From NCBI GenBank assembly GCA_027577595.1, contig JANBRJ010000072.1, positions 1 to 64,000 on the forward strand: DNA of 64,000 bases, written 5' to 3'. The translations under genes were made by a program, and so were the position numbers. This DNA comes from Coemansia sp. RSA 487 (Eukaryota > Kickxellomycota > Kickxellomycetes > Kickxellales > Kickxellaceae). Under the pieces are notes generated by a model that was given only the letters and a program-made list of their open reading frames with translations, ran no database searches and had not been told where the DNA came from. Shown in pieces: positions 56,458-64,000 of this stretch (the first letter of the stretch is position 1; every line of letters begins with the position of its first letter).

Positions 56458-58191
56458 ATGAACGCACATATAAATTTTCTACCACCTGATATTATGTTAG
56501 TTATTTTCGGGGCAACCGTAAAAAGAAAGGTAAACTCTATTAGCGCCGACCTTCAAATAAACTCCGGTATTACCAAATCATTGCTTAGTTTAAGCCATGT
56601 ATGCAAGTGTTGGAGGGAAATAATTTTAAATACATTTTGCTCCAGGCATAGTATCTTCAGCGATAATCTGTTTGAAAATATTGAACCAGCTGATGGTAGT
56701 TATCTAAAATCAAAGGCATTTCTTGCTTCGAATATAATGCGTATCAGATGCCTATATATCGAAATAAATTGGCCAAATATCGCTAACAATAATGTACTTC
56801 AGCTTTTGGAGTCACCGCTACATTCAAACATTTGCTATAGCTCGGCCACATCAGTGAACGTCTTAATACGTATTGCTGACGATCACTACGACGAGAGTGC
56901 AGCAAATGTAATGGATGAGAATTCTACTCGTATAACCCAGGTAATTTCAAAATTGGCTCCCAATTTCCAAAAGGTTTCGTTTGATTACATAAAAAAGTGG
57001 AGGAGTAGTTTTGACAATATGTGCGTTGGTATATATCCTATGTTAGCTGAAAAACTGTGCAAGTATAAGCCAATCAAACACGCTTCAATTTCCGTCGGCA
57101 AGAGTGTATGTATAACCTCATTGGGGCCAAAAATAAGTAACCTTACACGGGTGTACTTATTTTGGAGTGAGAAAACTGATACCACATTACGTTTTATACG
57201 TATAAATGCCAGAACATTGCAAGAAATAAGGATTTCAAATATTTTCACTGATGGAATAGATGGCCTGTTTAATGACAATGATGCGCCTATAACATATACA
57301 TACCTTACCAAACTATGGCTTGGCAGTTGCCTTAATGAAGAGCAATATGTTCCAGAACGAAGACCAGTATTCAGAGACATTGTTCCATTTCCTCGTCTGC
57401 AGAATGTCAAAATTGGGATAATATACCCATTTGGAGATGATGTTATATTTAGAGGAAATTCGAGTTGTTTAAAAGCTCTTGAAATCAAACTCGACAAGGA
57501 ATCATTGTTTATGCTTTCAAAAAGTATGCAGTTATCCGGAAATACTTTTCAGCGCTTGAAGGTGATAAAAATGAGCACGTTCATTGATGAGATTGAGGAC
57601 AATCAAGCATCAATCTTACAGCACACGCAAATGTTGATGTCTGCACGACAAACGGTTGAATATATTAGTATTCATGATTATGATATTGCTGAGAAATTCA
57701 CAGCACAGCTTGATCCTAAACAGTTATTTCAGAACATACGTGCTATACATCTGCAATTGTACGAAACTTCGCTTCATGACATATTTATATTCCTGAACGT
57801 TATGCCCAAAGTTCAAATTATAAGTAGTGGTATTTTGGAACTATCAAATATTGAGCAAGCAGTTACCACACCTGGATGGCTCGAAAACTTGCATGCAAAA
57901 TACGGAACACTTCACAAAAACTTTCAGTATTGGCGACTTCATTTTGATATGGGGGTCATCGAAGATGGAACAATTAAATATATTTCTAATGTCGACGAGT
58001 CGGTTGATTGTATTGTTATATACTCATTGATTCTTGCAATACTTTGTCCCAATTTTAGAGGTATATGGATAACATCTACACATATAGCAAAGTACATTGA
58101 GGGAATAAGAAGGAAAATGGACGAGGCGCCATTTAATGCATACAAACAATGTTTTGAAAAACTCTTTGGAATAGGGTCTTCCATGCGATAA
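56458..58191 (+). CDS. F-box-like protein, lineage-specific, AT-rich
   Basis: 577 residues, one exon. The first ~70 residues resemble an F-box: INFLPPDIMLVIFGATVKRK, then LLSLSHVCKCWREIILNTF. The rest has alternating Leu/Ile pattern as in degenerate leucine-rich repeats but no motif I can name. F-box proteins recruit substrates to SCF ubiquitin ligases; that role is only a guess here. Codons are strongly A/T-ending, unlike neighbouring genes, and the DNA around it is also AT-rich. I recall many such F-box-like proteins in Kickxellales genomes. The start is the ATG at 56458, just before the F-box; an in-frame ATG at 56386 would add a hydrophobic leader. Confidence 0.65.
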   Translation: MNAHINFLPPDIMLVIFGATVKRKVNSISADLQINSGITKSLLSLSHVCKCWREIILNTFCSRHSIFSDNLFENIEPADGSYLKSKAFLASNIMRIRCLYIEINWPNIANNNVLQLLESPLHSNICYSSATSVNVLIRIADDHYDESAANVMDENSTRITQVISKLAPNFQKVSFDYIKKWRSSFDNMCVGIYPMLAEKLCKYKPIKHASISVGKSVCITSLGPKISNLTRVYLFWSEKTDTTLRFIRINARTLQEIRISNIFTDGIDGLFNDNDAPITYTYLTKLWLGSCLNEEQYVPERRPVFRDIVPFPRLQNVKIGIIYPFGDDVIFRGNSSCLKALEIKLDKESLFMLSKSMQLSGNTFQRLKVIKMSTFIDEIEDNQASILQHTQMLMSARQTVEYISIHDYDIAEKFTAQLDPKQLFQNIRAIHLQLYETSLHDIFIFLNVMPKVQIISSGILELSNIEQAVTTPGWLENLHAKYGTLHKNFQYWRLHFDMGVIEDGTIKYISNVDESVDCIVIYSLILAILCPNFRGIWITSTHIAKYIEGIRRKMDEAPFNAYKQCFEKLFGIGSSMR

Positions 58192-58571
58192 TATGCATCC
58201 AAAGCGACACGTGCTATCGAGTTCATATCGTTGTGGATAATGTATTATAGAACATAAATTTACCTCATTTAGAAAGTGCTCTCTAGCATGCTGTGAACAG
58301 GGAAAATTACACCGCTGCCTAAATCATGAAAAATATCTGGACCAAACTGTTTCCCAGTGTATATTTTGATTTCGTACCACACTCTATAGAAAAGGTCCAA
58401 TGATGGGTGAATAAAAAGGAAATTAAAACTTTTTTATTTTCAACTTTATTCAGTGTTAAAAAATTTTCCCGCAAACATTTGCTCTCTCAGCTCCTGTTGC
58501 TAGGAAAGGTTAGCATATCTTTTTGTTCTTTTTGGCTGGCTAAATATTTTATATTTTTCTACAAAATAAAA
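58192..58571. other. AT-rich spacer upstream of the purine permease
   Basis: No gene. The permease frame stays open upstream to a GTG at 58407, but this part is AT-rich and lacks conservation. Confidence 0.5.
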
Positions 58572-60377
58572 ATGAAGCAGAAAATAGCTCGAATAATACA
58601 ACGCATCGATCAATGGGTGGCCAGCAGCCCCGTTGGTTACTGGTTTCGTCTCGAGGGCTCTGGGGCAAAACGCGAGCGCATCGGATCCAAATTTATTACC
58701 GAGCTGAGAGGAGGAATCGTGACATTTGTGACAATGGCGTACATCATCTCAACATCTGCGCTTATACTCACGGACACCGGGGGCACCTGCGACTGCGACC
58801 GTACCACATACGGCGCTGACTGTGGGACTGATCCCGAATATACACGCTGCTTGCAAGTGCTCAAGATGGATCTGATCACTGCGACATGCACTGTCTCTTG
58901 CATCTCATGTGTGCTCATGGGCGCACTGGCAAACCTACCCATCGCATTGGCGCCCGGAATGGGCTTGATCTCGTATTTTACGTACACTGTCGTTGGGTAC
59001 CACGGGACAGGCAAAGTATCTTACCAAAGCGCGCTTGCCGCGGTGCTGATCGAGGGCTTGATATTCTTTGCGCTATCTGTTGTTGGACTGCGCCAATGGT
59101 TTGCGAGGATGATCCCAGCAAGTCTCAAAACGGCAACCGGTACGGGGATCGGTCTATATCTGGCGTTCATTGGTCTGCAATCGTCAGCAGGAATCGGGCT
59201 GATTACGGCCAGCTCGGCTACGCTTGTTGAGCTCGGCGGGTGTCCACCCGAGTACCGCGATGAAAACAACGTGTGCCAGAGCCACCACATGCAAGGAGGA
59301 CCCACATGGATCGGGATCATGGGTCTTATCATCATTTCCATCCTGTCGGCGTACAAAGTCAAGGGCTCGATCCTTATCGGCATTGTCATTGTATCAATCA
59401 TCTCGTGGCCTCGTGGCACAACGGTTACATATTTTCCGTACACAGACTCGGGTGACGTGGCATTTGCTTATTTTAAGAAGGTTGTTACATTCCATCCGAT
59501 CCAGAACATCATGGGCAAGCCTGAGTTTGCCACCAGTGGCGGGCAGTTCTGGATTGCCCTTATTACCTTCCTCTACGTCGATATCTTGGACTGCACTGGC
59601 ACGCTGTTTTCGATGGCCAAGTTTGGTGGGTACATGGATGAACGAACACAAGATTTTGAGGGCTCGTCAGTGGCCTTCCTCATCGACTCTGTTGGCGTCA
59701 TTCTGAGCTCAGTGTTTGGACTGGCACCGGTTAGTGCCTTTATAGAGTCAGGTGCTGGTATAGCTGAGGGGGCCAAAACCGGAATAGCATCCATCGTAAC
59801 AGGGTTCTGCTTCTTTGTCGCGCTGTTCTTTGCACCGATCTTTGCGTCATTTCCGCCATGGGCCACAGGGCCGGCGCTTATTCTTGTAGGTGCGATGATG
59901 ATACAGAATGTGGTCAACATAAACTGGAAGTATGTTGGGGATGCGGTTCCGGCGTTCCTTCTCATAGTCATGGTTCCGTTTGGATACTCGATTGGGTACG
60001 GAATCATTGCTGGCATTGGATCGTACATAGCGATCAATGGGTTTATATGGATTGTTGCAAAGGCGTCAGGGGACCGCATTGTGCCGCCAAATCGCCGCGA
60101 CAAGGAGATGTGGTCGGCGTTTATGTCCGACGAAGGTGCCGTTGGCATCTTGCCCGGCTGGCTGCGTACGGTTCTATGTATCCGTCGCCGATCTAATGGC
60201 GAAGAAATGCAGGAGGAAGGTGCTAGCGTTCAGACCACTGGCACAGCCGATATGAACCAGCAGATATCGATCCATCCAATGCAAGGCAAACTTAGCCGCA
60301 GACACTCACTTCCTGGCGAAGATTCAAATGAACCACAAACACGTATCGCAACACCTGCAGATTCCGTCAAAGAGTAA
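58572..60377 (+). CDS. AzgA-type purine permease
   Basis: A plasma-membrane proton symporter of the AzgA-like branch of the NAT/NCS2 superfamily, which takes up adenine, guanine and hypoxanthine. 601 residues, one exon, close to Aspergillus AzgA (about 580). Signatures: RGGIVTFVTMAYIISTSALI, ANLPIALAPGMGLISYFTYT, GTGIGLYLAFIGLQSSAGIG, LYVDILDCTGTLFSMAKFGG and GLAPVSAFIESGAGIAEGAK, the last two in the substrate-binding core. A loop with paired cysteines (TCDCDRTTYGADCG) follows the first helix, as in other fungal AzgA proteins. The C-terminal tail is hydrophilic. Confidence 0.94.
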   Translation: MKQKIARIIQRIDQWVASSPVGYWFRLEGSGAKRERIGSKFITELRGGIVTFVTMAYIISTSALILTDTGGTCDCDRTTYGADCGTDPEYTRCLQVLKMDLITATCTVSCISCVLMGALANLPIALAPGMGLISYFTYTVVGYHGTGKVSYQSALAAVLIEGLIFFALSVVGLRQWFARMIPASLKTATGTGIGLYLAFIGLQSSAGIGLITASSATLVELGGCPPEYRDENNVCQSHHMQGGPTWIGIMGLIIISILSAYKVKGSILIGIVIVSIISWPRGTTVTYFPYTDSGDVAFAYFKKVVTFHPIQNIMGKPEFATSGGQFWIALITFLYVDILDCTGTLFSMAKFGGYMDERTQDFEGSSVAFLIDSVGVILSSVFGLAPVSAFIESGAGIAEGAKTGIASIVTGFCFFVALFFAPIFASFPPWATGPALILVGAMMIQNVVNINWKYVGDAVPAFLLIVMVPFGYSIGYGIIAGIGSYIAINGFIWIVAKASGDRIVPPNRRDKEMWSAFMSDEGAVGILPGWLRTVLCIRRRSNGEEMQEEGASVQTTGTADMNQQISIHPMQGKLSRRHSLPGEDSNEPQTRIATPADSVKE

Positions 60378-60455
60378 ACGCAGGACATAATATACTAGAC
60401 TTTTTTAGGACGCGCTTTTCTATTTATTTAATATCAGCCCATGAATTTTTTTTAT

Positions 60456-60953
60456 TCAAAAGTCCAGATTTTCCTGTTCCAAGCTATACAGAGCTGTCAG
60501 GTCCTTTTTCATCGAGTAAGCGTCTTCGCCATCTGCATAGTATTTAGGTTCGGTGTGGTCGATGTCAAAGCTAAGCGTGTTCCTGTAAAGCGAGAATGCA
60601 GCAATGTTGGAGATACGTACATGCAACGAGACGAATTTGGCGTCAAACACCTCGAACATTGCGCGCTGTGCTTGGTTCATTAGCCGCTCAGCAATCCCAA
60701 GTCGCCGGTAGCTGCGCATGACTGAAAGTGAAGTGATGTGGCCGTCGAGAGGTTCTGTCATATCCTCGTTCATCTTAGCCAACACGTAGCCGACAACACG
60801 GCCTTGCTCATTCTCGGCGACAAAGGACAGCTCAGGCCATGTGGCCAGGTGGTATAAGTAGTACTTCATGTGGTAGTTTTCGGGGAGATTTGTCAGGTTG
60901 CAGTTCTGCATGGCGATCTCATCGCTGGCCCTGGCCTGTCTAATCGTAATCAT
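60456..60953 (-). CDS. NAA10: NatA catalytic subunit NAA10 (Ard1)
   Basis: A GNAT N-alpha-acetyltransferase that, with NAA15, acetylates N-termini of nascent chains. 165 residues, one exon: a full catalytic domain but a shorter tail than yeast or human Ard1. [20 protein letters not shown] and [20 protein letters not shown] match the Naa10 N-terminus. The acetyl-CoA loop [17 protein letters not shown] follows SVM. Then come [20 protein letters not shown] and [18 protein letters not shown] start at the ATG at 60953; the frame stays open upstream without a better Met in register. The stop is 78 bases from that of the convergent AzgA gene. Confidence 0.96.
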   Translation of the reverse strand: MITIRQARASDEIAMQNCNLTNLPENYHMKYYLYHLATWPELSFVAENEQGRVVGYVLAKMNEDMTEPLDGHITSLSVMRSYRRLGIAERLMNQAQRAMFEVFDAKFVSLHVRISNIAAFSLYRNTLSFDIDHTEPKYYADGEDAYSMKKDLTALYSLEQENLDF

Positions 60954-61160
60954 GGCTAGTTTGTCTCTTTTGAATTTGGAATGGAGAAGAATCTCTTTAG
61001 CAAAAGCGCAAAAATAAAGTGTACGAAACAAGATGCGAAATTTGTATAAAGGCAGAAAAAGAGAAAAGAAAAAGGAAATAGAAGCTTAATGCACTAAAGC
61101 ATGAAGGCGACTTTTGTAGCTTTTGTCTGATTTCATGATCTAAAAAAAGATGCTGGATAA

Positions 61161-62891
61161 TCAGCTCAGTTTGGGAAACAGAGCCGACACGCTGCTGCCA
61201 GAAACCTGGTTCGGCACCACTGTTTGCCATCCAGCACCGAACTGCGCATGCTTCCAGCTACGTTCAGTCTTGCTGACTGACAAATGGTTCAGGAGCAGCT
61301 CAGTCTTCATAGGCATCACGGGCTGCAACATGATGGCCGCAATGCGTACTGTCTCCAGCGTGTAGAACAGAACAGTTTGCAACCGAACTCTCGATTCTGG
61401 ATATGTCTGTTTGACTATTTTCCACGGCTCGTTGTCCGACATGTACTTGTTCGCCAGTGCGAGGGCATCGAAAACAATACCCAGACCACGGCCAAACTCT
61501 CCTTTATCGAATTTTTCCTTTGCCCTGTCTGGGAGCTTGATAAGAATAGCATATATGGCTACGTCTCTCTCATCGACCTGATCCTGATACCGATCCTGTT
61601 GTTGCTCCGCAATAGCATGGAACCCCTCTAGGTCTGCGCAGAGCCTTTTTGACAGACACCGGGATGCCAGGTTAGCTAGCTGGCCGACAAGGTCTTTTCT
61701 GTAGCGCACAAGCACCTCATCAGAAGAATAGTCTCCATCATCCGAAATTCCGCCATTGCGAATGATGAAGTACCGGATCGGATCAAGACCATACGTCGCG
61801 ATAGCCTCGAACGGGTCCACAACATTCCCTTTACTCTTCGACATCTTCTGCGCGCCCATCGTCCAATGCGCATGCGCAAGGATCCGTTTGGGCAGCGGAA
61901 GGTCTGCCGCCATCAGGAGAGCTGGCCAATACACAGCATGGAACCTCACAATGTCCTTGCCCACGACCTGGACATTGGGTGGGAAGAAGTTCGGTCGGCC
62001 ATCGGTGCCTGTGCCGTCGGCGGACCACGGGTAGCCGTTGACAGTGGCGTAGTTTACCAGCGCGTCGACCCACACATAGATCGTGTGGTCCGGGTCGTTT
62101 GGCACCGGGATGCCCCACTTGAGGCGACTACGCGGGCGTGATACAGACAAGTCATCGAATCCCGAGTTCAGCCACCCAAGAACCTCGTTACGGCGTATCT
62201 CCGGATATATAACGTCTGGATTTGTCTCGATCCACTTTATCAACTTGTCTTTGAACGCAGAGAGCCGGAATTTGTAGTTCACCTCAGATACCCACTCGAC
62301 GGGTTGCCCGGACTCGATTGCAAACTTCCCGCGTTTACCAGTAACAGGGTCCACGCGCTCCTCAATCTGGCTCTCTGTGTAAAACGCTTCGTCAGACACC
62401 GCATACCAGCCCTCATGCTTGCCCTTGTAAATGTACCCGCGCTTGACCAGCAGCTTCCAGAAATGCGACACTGCTTTGTGGTGCTGCGGATCGGACGTGC
62501 GTATAAAGTCCGTGATACTGGCGTTGGACGCCGCCATCAGATCGCGAAACTTGTCCGAGTACCGCGTGCAAAAGGATAGCGTGTCCTCGCCTGCCTTTTC
62601 GGCCGCTTGCTGGATCTTGAGCCCATGCTCGTCTGTGCCTGCTGATAGTTTAGTGTTCTTCCCTAGCAAATCGGCGTACCGCTTGATCGTGTCTGCAAGA
62701 ACTATTGTGTAAAAGTGCCCAATGTGCGGAACTGAGTTTACGTAGAAGATAGGTTGAGTCACAAAGTAGTTGTTTGCATCCTCTTCTCGCCTTTGTATCG
62801 AGGAAGCGAATAGACGCCGAGCTTCAACGGCTCTTGTGATGGCGGCCAGATGTGACGCTCTGTGGAGCCGGCGATACAGACAAGAGTACAT
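61161..62891 (-). CDS. MSM1: Mitochondrial methionyl-tRNA synthetase
   Basis: Charges mitochondrial tRNA-Met. 576 residues, one exon, close to yeast Msm1. The first ~35 residues are Arg- and Ser-rich (RRLHRASHLAAITRAVEARR), a mitochondrial presequence. Class I signatures are both intact: PHIGHFYTIVLADTIKRY (HIGH) and GAQKMSKSKGNVVDPFE (KMSKS). The WVDALVNYATVNGYP segment confirms the methionyl type. As in mitochondrial enzymes, the zinc-knuckle insertion is missing and there is no C-terminal EMAP domain. Confidence 0.95.
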   Translation of the reverse strand: MYSCLYRRLHRASHLAAITRAVEARRLFASSIQRREEDANNYFVTQPIFYVNSVPHIGHFYTIVLADTIKRYADLLGKNTKLSAGTDEHGLKIQQAAEKAGEDTLSFCTRYSDKFRDLMAASNASITDFIRTSDPQHHKAVSHFWKLLVKRGYIYKGKHEGWYAVSDEAFYTESQIEERVDPVTGKRGKFAIESGQPVEWVSEVNYKFRLSAFKDKLIKWIETNPDVIYPEIRRNEVLGWLNSGFDDLSVSRPRSRLKWGIPVPNDPDHTIYVWVDALVNYATVNGYPWSADGTGTDGRPNFFPPNVQVVGKDIVRFHAVYWPALLMAADLPLPKRILAHAHWTMGAQKMSKSKGNVVDPFEAIATYGLDPIRYFIIRNGGISDDGDYSSDEVLVRYRKDLVGQLANLASRCLSKRLCADLEGFHAIAEQQQDRYQDQVDERDVAIYAILIKLPDRAKEKFDKGEFGRGLGIVFDALALANKYMSDNEPWKIVKQTYPESRVRLQTVLFYTLETVRIAAIMLQPVMPMKTELLLNHLSVSKTERSWKHAQFGAGWQTVVPNQVSGSSVSALFPKLS

Positions 62892-63494
62892 GAGTGGGGA
62901 GATTAGCCAGACTGCTCAAAGTAGATAACAAAAAAGCTGATGCTGAAATGGTTTAAAATTTGGGAACAATACAAGTTATCAGCGGTCAAACTATTTCAAG
63001 TTTTTTTTTTATCTCAAGTTTGCTGCAGTAAGTGGAAATTTGTGCTGGAATTCGGCCATTCCTGATCAAATCATGCAATCAAAGACAGATGAAGTACGAT
63101 ATATATGGGTTTTGCGATCTGATTTGGTGCTTGGCATTTGCAAAGTTTATGCACACATGCAGCTTGTTTTGATTTTTGAGTCTACATTTTGGATTCAAAG
63201 TGAGAGCTTATCATGAATGAAAAGAAATATCCAGTTCCGCTTTCAAACAAACCAAAAATACACTTTTGTCTGTGACTGCTCTTCGTCGAAAAATAGAAGG
63301 GATATATATATTTTTTACGCCATTCTTTAGTGTAGTACCCGAAGTAACATATTCTTACATAGTTTTTGAATAGCCAATATTGTCCATATTTATGACTGGT
63401 GTTAGGAACTGTAGTTCTTTCCCTACACTTCCCATTTGTTTTTGAAAAAGTTCCTCAGTTCTAAACCCGCTTTTTCCCTGGCTCGTGAATACAT
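62892..63494. other. Divergent promoter region MSM1 / sucrose-type transporter
   Basis: No gene is supported. An alternating TATATATA run at about 63303-63312 lies roughly 185 bases before the transporter start and could serve as its TATA element. Confidence 0.5.
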
Positions 63495-64000
63495 ATGGAA
63501 GCCACTTCCTCGCCAGTATCCCCTTCGCGCCCTGGTTTCCGCTTCCTGGACCTGCGCGAGTTTGCCGATACAGTGCAAAACATAACTCTGACAGTTGCAC
63601 TGGGAGGCCTTCAGTTTGTATGGTCGGTTGAAATGGGATTTGGCTCGCCGTACTTGCTCTCGCTGGGTCTGCACAAGTCAGTTATTTCTCTTGTGTGGCT
63701 GGCTGGTCCACTTTCAGGGCTTGTCACTCAGCCGCTTGTCGGGTTTCTAAGCGACAACTGCACATCGAGACTAGGTCGCCGTCGACCCTACATCATTGGA
63801 GCAGCTGTTGTTGTTGTTTTAAGCCTGACAACCATTGGATGGGCTCGTGAAATAGCTGGCAACCGACCTGTATTGGCTATATGGCTTGCTGTTATTGCGT
63901 TCTACGTACTAGACTTTGCTGTAAACTGCGTCCAGGCCAGCCTCAGGTCTCTCATTGTTGACACATTACCTACCTCGCGCCAAAACGACGGCACGGCTTG
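63495..64000 (+). CDS. Sucrose/SLC45-type MFS transporter (5' part, cut by window edge)
   Basis: The first 168 codons of a major-facilitator transporter of the glycoside-pentoside-hexuronide group, related to plant sucrose carriers, fission-yeast Sut1 (maltose/sucrose) and animal SLC45. The frame opens with MEATSSPVSPSRPGF and runs without a stop to the window end. Family signatures: TVALGGLQFVWSVEMGFGSP in the first helix, SLVWLAGPLSGLVTQPLVGF, then SDNCTSRLGRRRPYIIGAAV, which includes the conserved RLGRRRP loop, and the following NCVQASLRSLIVDTLP. At least four helices are present. The rest lies outside the window. Confidence 0.9.
   Translation, partial: MEATSSPVSPSRPGFRFLDLREFADTVQNITLTVALGGLQFVWSVEMGFGSPYLLSLGLHKSVISLVWLAGPLSGLVTQPLVGFLSDNCTSRLGRRRPYIIGAAVVVVLSLTTIGWAREIAGNRPVLAIWLAVIAFYVLDFAVNCVQASLRSLIVDTLPTSRQNDGTA

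Overview
The window reads as nuclear DNA of an early-diverging filamentous fungus. It carries fungal housekeeping genes (PHO88/SND3, ERB1, PMT2, a Tlg2 SNARE, RPC82), GT-AG introns that are few, small and mostly near the 5' ends, many single-exon genes, and AT- or pyrimidine-rich spacers. The mix of a slicer-type Argonaute, long polyglutamine-bearing RNA-binding proteins, an AT-rich lineage-specific F-box-like gene and AzgA, FetB-like and sucrose-type transporters makes me favour Kickxellomycotina (Coemansia or Linderina relatives). That placement is an inference, not a demonstration. I saw no rRNA, tRNA, CRISPR or retroviral remains.

Layout, left to right. 1-0.28 kb: a dispersed repeat cut by the window edge. 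1.7-7.1 kb: mitochondrial branched-chain aminotransferase, an ATP-grasp-like protein of unknown role, PHO88. 7.9-20.6 kb: Argonaute and the decapping scaffold EDC4 tail to tail, mitochondrial ribosome recycling factor, a Pumilio protein. 20.8-24.2 kb: GAL7, a ~1.0 kb element with terminal inverted repeats, the SNARE TLG2. 25.4-32.6 kb: an RRM-R3H protein, RNA polymerase III subunit RPC82, a 114-residue C2H2 protein. 33.5-38.3 kb: two alkaline ceramidases head to head. 39.3-50 kb: a secreted cysteine-rich protein, ERB1, ubiquitin-S27a, a J-protein with an N-terminal zinc ribbon, proteasome alpha-4, SCD6/LSM14. 50.5-64 kb: PMT2, a degenerate cystathionine beta-synthase, a FetB-like permease, an F-box-like gene in AT-rich DNA, an AzgA purine permease, NAA10, mitochondrial Met-tRNA synthetase and the first third of a sucrose-type transporter.

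Five genes act in cytoplasmic mRNA fate (Argonaute, EDC4, Pumilio, the RRM-R3H protein, SCD6). Whether this grouping is more than chance cannot be told from one window. Several genes needed exon joining: PHO88, Pumilio, the RRM-R3H protein, RPC82, the C2H2 protein, both ceramidases, the J-protein and the proteasome subunit. The joins rest on splice signals, reading phase and family alignment from memory. The most notable signals are the equal-length ceramidase pair with no shared introns, the cystathionine beta-synthase with altered cofactor loops, the ubiquitin with unusual residues, and the inverted-repeat element whose core recurs at the window edge.
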